A DNA stretch of 64,000 bases from Lasiodiplodia sp. COLG20. Lineage: Eukaryota > Ascomycota > Dothideomycetes > Botryosphaeriales > Botryosphaeriaceae. A model generated the notes under the pieces. It had not been told where the DNA came from. It ran no database searches and worked only from the letters and a program-made list of their open reading frames with translations. Below, one piece after another: positions 11,227 to 21,470 of this stretch. The stretch lies in contig VNWV01000003.1 of the NCBI GenBank assembly GCA_009801085.1, positions 1,426,001 to 1,490,000 on the forward strand, read 5' to 3'. The position numbers and the translations under genes are program-made. Within the stretch, counting starts at the first letter, position 1, and every line of letters begins with the position of its first letter.

Positions 11227-13994
11227 CCCTTCTTTTCCTGGCTTTTTTCGGATTTTCTGTCCTCGGCTGCTTGTTTGTTGGTGGTTGTTGGTGGTTGTTG
11301 GGCGTTGTATGTTGGTCGTTGTGGTGGGATGTCTTCACGCGGCTTCCAGGTAGATGTTGTCATGAATAAACAGCTCGTGGCCAGGTTAATCGAGGGAGCG
11401 GGAGTAATGTAGAGCAGCTCAATTATCTACTAGAGACATGTTACTATCTAGATTACCATGTTTAAGGCTCTTTTCATTGGTCAGAAAATTGTTTGGCATT
11501 TTCTTTTGCTCCACAGAAGGCCAAGGCCGTTCGTTCTCGCTTCCGAAAACCGATCTCTAATAAACATCGCAAATCCTCGGAACTAGGTTAACACGGCACA
11601 ACACTGGGCGTGCAACATGGGCAGGTTGCAAAGCACCTACCGGTACGGAACGAGTCTCCGGAAGCAATAAAGTGATAGGCAGGGCGCATTGCCTCAAACC
11701 CTCGCGCTCGCGGCCAGGGCATTGGCCAGGAAAAGACGGAGGCGGCGGCTGCATGCTAATGCAGGGAGCTTCGGTCATGGGTTAGCAAGAGACAGAGGAC
11801 CAGAAAAGAACGCGCGGATAAGCCATGCATGCATTGCAGTAGCGCCGATGCCCTGCGCCTTCGTCACCCCATCATCCCGTCTCCCCCGCTTCGGCTCGTG
11901 GGTCTGGAACTTTTTGCTTTAATGCTACTTTCCGACGTCGGCTCCCTACTGGGAGGAGGGCGTGTGGTAATTCGGAGTGGAGGTACTTGGTCGAACGTGC
12001 TGCGCCTATCGTTTAGTATTCTCCACTCTTGCAAACAGATGGATGGTCGTCGAATGGATCTGCGATGGGAATGTGCGGTGTGGGATTCCGCAGGAAGTCT
12101 AGATCCGTGCTCTCCCATGTATACCGACTGTATTGGTGGGCCGCATCTTCGATGACAGGAACCAACAAGGCAACCCAGAAAGAGGGTCGATGCAGTTTGT
12201 GTGCATTGGGGGCCGTTTCGCCTCATGCGATGGCCGTCATTGGGATCAGCACCAGCGGCCTCGAGAAATGAGGCGGGTGGTGCGATGTTCCCCCATTGCC
12301 TATTGAAGGCCAACATGAGGTGTCGCAGGGCTAAACCATGGTGGTGAGGCGGAGGTAGGGACCGCGTCCGCCGTCGACAAGGTGCGAGCTTGTCAACTGC
12401 AACGATCGGGCGATTCGGCGCGCATTGTGCAGCAGACGAAAGCATTGGCGGGCAAGCAAATAACAAACACAGTCATGTACAATACCTGCAAGACAGGGAA
12501 GACGCCGGCTCGTCGGGTGGTGGGAAATCAGATGAGAGGTTGATTACGGTCCGTAGCACGGCCGTTTGATTTTATTTTCCTGTGTTCCTTTGGCCGGCAG
12601 GGGCGCTAGCCGATTGTACATCAGGCCATTCTTACCTCTGCTGCTGGGATTGTGTGGCCCCGGGTGGTCGTGCTGTGATTCCCTAGGGCCAGACATCGGA
12701 ATGTCTGCCGGCAAATGGGGTTTCGGCGTCGGAATCTCGATAGCACAACGGTCTGCGGTTTGCGATCTCGATCGGAGAAGGTGATATGGAGGTTGCGGTC
12801 TGTCCGCAAATGGGCGCAACGGCGGCCCGGATCAGGGCTCCGGCTTCCCAATCCAGGCGCGCCGGGTTCGCTTTGGGAAGGAAGTTGGTGGTGCTGTATT
12901 GGGTGCTGGTGATTGCTGATGCTCGGTTGCCACCTGCCTGCAATTGCGCCAGCGGCTATTTGCTGTTGTGCCACCTCTGGTTGGTGGTCGCTAAAGCATC
13001 GCAAAACTCGATGCCCGTGACGCGGGCGACAGGAAGGCGGGCGGTGGCCGTTTGGTGGCCGCAGCGGGCGCATGAGCACGGCGTGCGCTGGGAGCACAAA
13101 ATCCCAGCCAGAGTCGCAAAGATCACGCCGCAGCACGAGACCAGGCCGTCGAGCAATCGATGTCCGAGAATTCTCAGTCAATCAGTGCCGCCCAGGTGGC
13201 CCTCTCAGCTCTCGGCGCGACACCATCGCGTCCGTCTTCAGTCACACTTGCGTTGGACGAGGAGGGTGCTGTGAGGTCTGCAAAATTGCCTATTCCTGCC
13301 ACGCTCGCACGCAGCAGCGGGCGAAAATTTCCCTTGGCGCCTACCTCCCCCGCTCCCTGTCGGCTGCTGACGGGCCAGGCGACCCGCTAATTCGCATAGT
13401 ACTCGTACGATTGTTATCGGCCGTCGGTGGAGAAGCTTTTGGATGCGCAGCGGGGATGCCTGGCCTTAGCATGGGGCTCTTGTGACGCAGGTGCGCCTTC
13501 GGATGAGAGGCGTCGCTGCCCGCCTCCGCAATGCCAGCCCAGCCGCGTGCCTGGATGCCTGACTATCCGCAAGGGAGCTTGGCTGATGACCGCATGCCCG
13601 CCAGCTCCCTATCAACACCTTCTCACTTTCGAGAGCTGCTTGCGGCTACTGCTGAGGTTGTTGCTCCTCCCGCCATGACGGCATTCCCGCTGCGAACGCT
13701 TTCCGCCGCCCGTGCTTTCCTCCCGCCGCGCTTTCCCTGATGGCATCAGCGCCCGGCTAATTCAATTTGCCAGCGGCTGCGCCTGCCTATACCCTGCTAT
13801 AGGCGTCAGGAACAGGTCCAGCAACTGTTTCCGCAAGCCTCCATCCCCATCTATCATGCTTCTCTCGCCTTGACACCAGACTTGCACGTCGAGCTTTCAC
13901 GCCATTGCTACTACAAGTTATCATCGACATCACGCCGCGTCTTCCTGTCCCAATTGAAGCCGCAATCCCGCGTCCTCCCCCCCAACAATACACC
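11227..13994. other. 2.8-kb region without recognised gene
   Basis: No family is recognised on either strand. A plus-strand frame of 76 codons beginning at 13160 has plausible composition but no supporting motif. The final 200 bases, ending in CAATACACC before ATG 13995, look like the promoter and leader of the next gene. Confidence 0.45.
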
Positions 13995-15005
13995 ATGTCG
14001 CAACCTACGCCCGGCGACCTGGTGCGCCTGCGCATCCTCACCACGACGGACCTTCCGCCGCATCCGTCGATCAAGCCGACGTCGCCGCACAACGTCGACC
14101 TGTTCAATTTCTTACAGACGGTACTGGACGAGGGCGTCGCGTTCGCCGACGAGTACGTTCCGCAGACGTTCAATAAGGGGCGCATTAAGGAGTCGCCGCC
14201 CGCCGTGGCGAAGGTGCACCAACTGTCGCGCGACGTCAAGGTGGGTTCCGACGGCAAGACGACAACGGAATCGTGGTTCGCGCGCGAGAGCGTGCACCAG
14301 AACGTCAGCGAGCAGGGCACCGCGACCTTCGCCGAGTTCGACAACGGGCTGCGGGTCGAGCATTCGAAGCACGAAATGGAATACACGCCCTCGGTCTTCG
14401 ATGCCCACAGGGTGGCCGATTGGAAGGAGCTGATTGCCGTGAGAGGCGGGAACGTGCCGGACGGGTATGAGGAGGTCACCATGAGTGGTGAGTTTTTCAG
14501 ATTGGATGATTGAGGAGGGGTTTCTTTTTTCCTCTCTTTTTTTTTTGGTGGGGGGTTGCCTGAAGATTGGCTAAGAGACGCTCTCACCGCAGTCTACGAA
14601 ATGTGCCACCAGATGCCACCGCCGCTTACGAACCGCGTTTTCCCTGTTGTCGTTGTTACCGCCAAGACTAGCCCGGACTCGTTCGTTGTAGTTCAGATTC
14701 CGGTTGATCTAACGGATTTCCCTGATGGCGACGTGCTGTATGCCAATGGCCGGAACAAGCACGATGCAGATCCGGGCCTCAAGAGGAAGAAGATTACGCG
14801 AGGGATGTATGTGTCTGTTGAGCGGGTCAAGATCATGGAGACCGGGGATGTCAAGTGGATGATGGCGACAGCAAGCGATGCGAAGGGCTATTTGCCCATG
14901 ATTGTGCAAAAGCAAGGCGTACCTGGTGCTGTGCTCAAAGATGTGGGATTGTTCATTAAATGGACGATGGACAAGAGGAGCTCGGAAGAAGCCGCACAGA
15001 CGTGA
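13995..15005 (+). CDS. DUF3074 (START-like) family protein
   Basis: Two exons (13995-14487 and 14593-15005) with a GTGAGT..CCGCAG intron of 105 nt give 301 aa. The protein has no signal peptide or membrane segment. Its order of features matches fungal proteins annotated with DUF3074, which adopts a START/lipid-binding-like fold: an N-terminal helical part, the core TESWFARESVHQN, then NRVFPVVVVTAK and FVVVQIPVDL, and a C-terminal helix VGLFIKWTMDKR. A ligand-binding cytosolic role is inferred from the fold and the ligand is unknown. The family call is from remembered pattern, not a search. Confidence 0.7.
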
Positions 15006-15718
15006 GAGGCCTTAGGTGCCATGCATCCAGTGACGCGCTTTGCGGCAGCTGTGGGATGAGACAGGTGATTTCCTTATTCTTTGCTTTCGAGATACCACTG
15101 GTCGTTTTTTTTTAGGGGGCTGATGGAAATTTGGCGAGGGCGCCGAGCGTTTTGCTGCCTCCTTATCTGGACCTGGCTGGTCCTCGAATCGATTCATTAC
15201 CAAAAGCTTCAGACGTGTCGTTGATGTGCGACTAGGATGACAGTCAAGCTCACCGCACGGTGGACCCTGATCGACGTCTTGACTCGATTGGGCTTCTGTA
15301 TCTGATTCGGGGTTCTCTTCGGGTTCTGCCGCGCTCAACTCGTGTTTCTGAGCGGAAAAAAGAATCGCCTGCCTCTGGGCAGCAACAACTGCGATATTGA
15401 GGTCTAAGTATAGCAGAATCGCTGGCTGCGCCCCGGTTACGTGTCGATCCCGGAAGGTGGCGCGGAGCTAGCCGGCATTCGCTTCTTGGCTGCAGTTCAG
15501 CCTCACATGCACCATCCACCTGAGCAAACTGCCCACTTCTCATCGTTCCCCAGTCATCGCATATTTTAGCGCGAGCCAGCGATATCTATACGCCGTCGAT
15601 TCTCAGCCTCTTTGTTGCTTTCCCCAGTTCTACTGCGCTACCAAGTTTGCAGTCTCGAGACTCGTTGATGCCCCGCACATGACGAGTCCCTGAAACGCTG
15701 CGGAGACACGAGCAAGAC
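15006..15718. other. Intergenic, terminator and promoter region
   Basis: No coding signal. It separates two plus-strand genes, so it should contain the 3' UTR of the DUF3074 gene and the promoter of the P/Q-rich gene. There is a T-rich tract at about 15105-15115. Confidence 0.5.
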
Positions 15719-18700
15719 ATGCCAAGTGAACGCGTTCAGCATGCCTACGGGCTGATCCAGAAGACGCTTCAGCAGTCCGGCATCATACACGGGACCTCAA
15801 AACAGCACCAGGGAAGCGGTGAGTCGTTCAACTATCGCGCCGCGACTCTCGCGCCCTTCTTAACCATGCGCGCCCAGACCCGAATCCGTATGGATACTCA
15901 AATGTATCCCAGCAGACGTCATGGCAGCAAGCTGGGCCGCCTCCGCCTCCGCCCGCGTCAGGCTATGGCCAGAACGCATACGGATCGATGCCGGGAGGAT
16001 CACTCGCCGCACCCGGTCCACCTGCCCCGGTACTGTTGTCTGATGTTGCAGCCTGCGGACTTGATATACTAACAAGTCTCTATCTTTATAGCCTCTGGTG
16101 ACTCCCACTCAAGTCACATACAATAGCCCGCCAATCCCCCCACCATACGGACCCTTGAATTCTCAGTCGTGGACAACGGTGCCTCAGAGCCATGCCGGCA
16201 CAGCTGCGATTGCTTCTTCCTATGCATCCACACATGCTCCGACGCCACAACAGACGCAGGACTTCCAGTCGATGTTCCCTCCCCCGCCTCCACTTCCTCC
16301 CAAGCCTCAAGACTACAGTGTCCATCCCCCACCTCTTCCACCCCGTCCCGGAACCCAAGGCCCACCAACAGACCAGTCTTCAGCCTGGTCGCGTCCGCAG
16401 GTCCAAACGGTCCAAAGTACACCCAGCTTTCAGAGCCCTCCGCCAACTGCCCATCACATCTACCGAAAGTACGGTCATGTTCTACAGGACACACCTGGAA
16501 CACCCATGAACGCCTTCCAACCTCCAAGCACCCTGCAGAATCAAACCCCTACAGCTCCTCTCCCTCCCCCTCCGCCCCAACAGGCGTGGCAGCAGCATAA
16601 CATCTACACGACCACCCCCCAGCAGCAGACATGGCAGGCGCCAGCTGCGCATCAGCAAACACCCGTCTCTCCTGTGCAGCATGACCAACAGCTGTACGCT
16701 ACCACCCATACTCCTGTCAATCAGTCTTACCCCCCGCCACCTCAGGTGTTCCAGTCCCCGGCCCAGCAGACGCCCCTGAACGTACCCTCGGTCAGTCCGC
16801 CACCGTACAACTGGGCTCAGCCTCCGCCCATGCAACCCGGGCCTGCACCCTCGGACTACTTCCAACGCAACGAACATTCGACAACGCCCCAGCCGTATTT
16901 CCAAAGGCCGCCCTCCCTGGGCAACAACCCGTACCAGAGGCCAGCTTCGCTGGGAAACAACCCGTATAACCCGCCAGTGTCACCCCCCATCCCCGCCGTC
17001 TCGCCCCTGGTTAGCCGCCAGGGATCGGTTAATTCACAGCAAGGCGCGCGTGATCGTCAAGATACGGTCTCGAGCATATCGACAACAACAGCGCACGAGC
17101 GACATGATACGTTCTCTACCGTTTCGACGCTTGGGGAACGGCCGGCGACGCCAAAGGCTGAGCCTCAGTCTGAGTCTACCGGTGCTGGTGCGACCACAGC
17201 AGCCGGAACTTCGGCTTCGGCACTCGGGTTTGGAGGGCCGGGAGGTTGGGAGTACTACGCTAAGCCGGGGGAAGAGGACGAGGAGGAAGAGGAAGCCGCC
17301 GTGGCTAAGAGTGAGGCGAAAGACCAATTCAAAGCGGCGGAGCACGACCCCGTTTCGCCCGTGGAGCTGCCAAGTGACCCGGCACCTTCTGCAATGAAGC
17401 CGCCGGCTGCAGCGGAAGTGAAGAGCGACGACGCAGGCGAGAACGCGATTTTCGAGTTGCCTGCCGATTTTGCCATGGAACCCAGTGTCAAGCCGGAAGT
17501 TTCTGCAGACCAAAGTAAGGACGGGATGGCCGGGCAGGACGCGACCATCGTTCTGCCAAAACCCAGCACACGATACAATAGGATTCCACGGCCTCAGGAC
17601 CTCATCCCGGATCTTGGGCCGTGGTATGCCAGCTCTCTTGAGCGGTTCATCTTGATGCTAAAGACGGAGGCGCATGCTGCTTCAGATGAGCAGAGAGCGG
17701 CTGCATTCATGGAATTTGTGGCTACGGAATCGAAGCTAAGAGGTATTCCGTACTACACACAGCCTCCTGGTGATGATGTACAGCGATCTGTGAACAGTGG
17801 AGAGAAAAGGCCGAAATTGCCTTTGGAGATCCCGCCCTCGGATGCGGCGACTGAGATGGAAATCCAATACAGTCCTGGCGGCCGACCAGTTTGGCGTCCC
17901 AAACCGAAGGATCGCCAGAACGCAGACGAGGCAAAGACAACAGTGCCTGGAGAGAACCAACAACAAGCCTACAAGCCATTCAGACAAGGCCAATTCACTA
18001 CTGACGGCGAAGGGTCCGGCCAACCGGCAGTGTCCACCCCCACCGGCTTACCCAGCGACCAGACCGGCCCGGCCACCGCAACTCAGCAGGCTCAGTACAA
18101 GCCTTACACCCCCAGCACTCCAGCCGTTGAGGCCATTCGTAGGGATAGTTTGCCACGCAGGGACAGCTTTCCCCGCGGTGACAGCATCCCGCACCGTTCG
18201 TCGGTCTCATCGCCAATCAGACAGGAGCACACCGAGACGTTCTTCCCGGCCCCCCTCGCGCTGCATAGTAAAAAGGATAAACCCGCTTCTAGTTCCACAC
18301 CAAAGCCAGTTCCATCCATCACAGCGCCACCCCCCGACGAGGTGTCGACGCCCGAAACATCGCTCCCGTACCCAACGACGCCGTCCCACACCCCGCCGCC
18401 GCCACAGCCTCCAGCGCTCGGCACGAAGCCAACTCTGTCAAGCCTCACGCCCGCACCGCTCGCACCATCGACGGTGGCACCACCACCACCGACGGGCGCC
18501 GCGCGCCTCAGAGCGCTGCTCGCGAACTTCAAGCCATCCTCCTCGTCCGCCGAAACCACGACGCAGATCGTCACCACCCTCTCCGCGCTCCCGCCGCTCG
18601 ACGCCACCAAAGCGCATATCGCCGCGCTCAACGCCTCCTTCGACGGCACCTCGCCGCCCGCGGCGCCGGCGGCGCGGCAGGCGCGCGCGCTGTACGACGA

Positions 18701-20087
18701 GCTGGCGGCCGAGCGCGGCGAGCAGCAGGTCCTCAACGACATGGCGTTCGAGGCCAACGAGATCACGTACCCGCAGCTGCTGGGCCGCGACGAGGCGCTG
18801 AAGAAGGAGGACGCCGAGAAGGTGGCGGCGCGCGCCGCGGGCCTGATGGACGCCGCGGGCAAGCGGTACCGGGCGTGGGAGGAAGCCGTGTTCGCGGGCG
18901 TGTACGGGAGGGTGAGGGAGGAGGTCGGGGCAGGCGTGGAGGGGTTGGCCGTCGTGGAGGACGTCGGGGCCGAGGCTGTGAAGGCGTTGGAGGCGGATGA
19001 GCAACAGGCCCCGGCTGCTGCTGCTGCTGCTGCTCCTGGTAGCGGACTCGTCAAGATCAATGCCCGGACGGGAGAGGTCATCACTGTTGATGGCCTTGCT
19101 TCCGCAACCGCGGCAGCACAACCATCGCAACCTGACCCCGCTGCCCCCACCTCTTCCGCCGCCGCCAGCGCCAATGTTGCTCAGACTCTCTCCGCCCTGA
19201 CGACCCTCACGACGTCCGCCCGCGCCCTGCTCACCCTACACGCCCACATCTCGGCCCGGCACGCGCTGCTCGCCGCCACCGTCGCCGACCGCGACGCCCG
19301 CTACGCGGCAGCCGAGACGGCGCCGCTCGAATTCCTCGTCGCGTTCGACGAGTGCGAGAACCCGCACTCCACCACCGCCAGCAGCGGCAAGAAAGCGACG
19401 GCAGCAGCAGACAAAGAAGAAGGAAAAGAAGGAGACGACGCCGCCGACGCCGACGCCGACGCCGACGCGCGCAAGAAGCTGCTCGACCTGCGCAAGCACT
19501 TCACGGCGGCGCGGCTGGGGGCATCGGCGCGGGCGGCGGCCGACGAGGAGGTGCGGGCGCGGCAGACGTGGCAGCGCGTCGAGGGGTGGATGGCGGCGGG
19601 GCTGGCGGCCGTGGCGAAGGCGGTCGAGGGCGTCGGCGCCGCGGCGAGGCAGGTCGAGGCCAACGACGACGGCGGTGACGTCAGCGGGCTGCTGGATCGC
19701 GCCGAGGCCGTCGTCGGCGAGCTGGCGCGCCGCGCGCAGGAGCTGGTCCGCTGCTTCCACGAGGCCGAGGTGCTGCTGAACGAGGCCGAGTTTGCCGTCA
19801 GCGTCGAGGAGGCGAGGGCCGCCGTGTTCGAGAAGGCGGTGGCGAGGGGGGATGGGCCTGCGGGCTGGGGTGGGTGGGAGGAGGAGGCTAGGGTCGTGGT
19901 GGGGAAGTTGGAGGAGGAGAGAAGGAACGAGGATGGCGTGCTGAAGGAGGAGTTGGAATCGAGGTTGCGGGTGATTGACACGGAGCAGAAGGCGAAGGCG
20001 ATGGAGGTGGTGAGGAGAGCGAGGAAGAGGGTGGTTGGCAGGGAGGAGTTTGGAGACGAGGATCGGATCGTAGGGTGGGTGTCTTGA
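15719..20087 (+). CDS. Large Pro/Gln-rich protein with C-terminal coiled coils
   Basis: Three exons (15719-15818, 15878-16029, 16092-20087) encode 1,415 aa. Residues 1-320 are rich in Pro, Gln and Tyr (PPPPLPPKP-type runs, and SLGNNPYQRP followed by SLGNNPYNPP). The middle is acidic and carries one compact motif, YNRIPRPQDLIPDLGPWY. More Pro-rich linker follows. About residues 820-1415 are Ala/Glu/Arg-rich and predicted helical, with heptad-like stretches such as EEERRNEDGVLKEELESRLR. Pro-rich runs could bind SH3, WW or EVH1 domains and the helices could oligomerise, suggesting a scaffold. The C-terminal third is much more GC-rich than the rest and contains (GCT)7 and GCCGAC repeats. I do not recognise an orthologue. 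Confidence 0.8.
19014..19034. repeat. (GCT)7 microsatellite
   Basis: Seven GCT alanine codons in the linker between the two helical halves of the P/Q-rich protein. A second low-complexity tract of GCCGAC units (Ala-Asp) lies near 19441-19468. Confidence 0.9.
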
Positions 20088-20833
20088 GAGACAGCCTATG
20101 TTTGGGTGAGGTTCGAAGTTCAAAGTATATCCTTTCGGTTTTACGATACTGTGGTTGCCGCCGAGCATCGTGTGCAGGATGGAAAAATTTGTAATGGAAT
20201 CTGAGCGGCTCTTCCGTTTTGTGTTGATGTGATGGAAATTTCGACTTCGAAAATTGAGATGCGGAAGCTCTGCAGTAGAGGAGATGGGATAGCCGGTATT
20301 TCCCCCCGGACTGATGAATAATGATCTTTTACTGAGACACATGAGAGAGAGAGAGGTTGACAAGTCTCTGGAGCCATCATAAATAAAAGGTGAAGAACAC
20401 ACCAATGATGAAAATTACGCATTGCGGAGTCATGCAGAAGAACGCATGGATTCATCGTGCGCAGGCTCGCCGTTTCCATCTGCGTCTCGAGATGGTGGTG
20501 GGTATCTATAAGTAGCATGGACGTCACGTGGACCATCCCGCAGGTTGGCAAACGACAACACGGCTATGAATTTTCATTTCATTTTGCCTACTTGGCGGCT
20601 CGAAGATCCTGGTTAGCCGGGTCAAACGCAGGCTAGGTCTACACGACGTAGCATAGCGTGCGAAGATTTGTGGCGCAGCCTGCCAGGAGATGGACCTCGG
20701 ATGCGAGCGTCGAGTGCCATGATGCCTCTCGGGTGGTCAATCGCGCGGGCTCGAGGCCAAGCAACTCATGCGGCGGCAGTGGGGCCTTCTCCTCCGGGAA
20801 TCAGCTGCATGAGGTCAGCAATGCAGGCACATG
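20088..20833. other. Convergent intergenic region
   Basis: This is the shared 3' flank of the P/Q-rich gene (plus) and LSM5 (minus), so it should hold both polyadenylation regions. A compact GGACGTCACGTGG motif (20519-20531) joins CRE-like and E-box-like cores, an unexpected position for an activator site. No gene is seen. Confidence 0.5.
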
Positions 20834-21296
20834 TCAAGGGCGCGGCAGGACTATGACCATGCAGATGTTGTTGCCATTGAGCAGAATCTTGGACAGTTTG
20901 GTCTGGTTTCCCTGGTAGTCGCTGTGGTGGATGGTCGTGTTAGCACGTGAACTGCTAGCAGCATCGGAGCGGCACGGGTGGATGCGTACAACTCGGTGAC
21001 GTCCTCGAGAACCATGTCTGGCGGGGCGTCAGCTACGGCACGGTCGGGCCTCATGTCAATGGAGATACGTACTGACGTAGTCGTCGAAGCCGAGGAGGGT
21101 CCCGCTGAATTCTGGGGAAGGCTTAGTCAGGAGGGCAGTAGTACGAAGTGGAGGATTCTTGAGTACCCTTGTCGCCCTTCATGACGACCCAGATCTTGGA
21201 GCCGACGCACTTGTCGATCAACTCTGGCGGGAATGGTCAGCGGGGCGGCCAAGGGCGGGCGGGCGACAAACCCAGAGGGAGGAGTTGCGAGGCCAT
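20834..21296 (-). CDS. LSM5: U6 snRNA-associated Sm-like protein Lsm5
   Basis: Five short exons (21296-21272, 21223-21167, 21111-21073, 21017-20990, 20921-20834) encode 78 aa. The protein reads [20 protein letters not shown], then [33 protein letters not shown] and [14 protein letters not shown]. These give both Sm motifs: Sm1 with [14 protein letters not shown] and Sm2 with the ILLNGNNI core. Lsm5 joins the Lsm2-8 ring that binds the U6 snRNA 3' end in splicing and the Lsm1-7 ring in mRNA decapping and decay. All four introns are GT-AG; intron 4 has a GCTAAC branch site. Length and motif order match the family closely. It is divergent from the large mitochondrial protein gene, with 174 bp between start codons. 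Confidence 0.95.
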
Positions 21297-21470
21297 CTTT
21301 GCGAGTGTTTGGTGCTGCTGGAGTGTGGAGGTTGATGGGAAGATTGGCAGCCGGCGGCTCGGCACGCGGAAAAGCGCGCCCCGGCCAAGCGCAACGCCCT
21401 GGGGCCCTTGCTCAGAATTTATCTCACGCTTGCTCTTCCGCCTGTCGCCTCACTGTAGCCATGGAGCGCG
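21297..21470. promoter_or_regulatory. Bidirectional promoter, LSM5 / mitochondrial repeat-protein gene
   Basis: The two start codons face away from each other across 174 bp, so both promoters must lie here or extend into the genes. No clear TATA box is visible; the stretch is GC-rich. Confidence 0.6.

Noticed and set aside
13160..13390. Short plus-strand frame starting MSENSQSISAAQ
   Set aside because: Plausible-looking start but only 76 codons, no family and no leader or splice support.
18104..20405. Long antisense open frames under the P/Q-rich gene
   Set aside because: They exist because the sense gene is GC-rich with strong codon bias; their translations are low-complexity and unlike any family.
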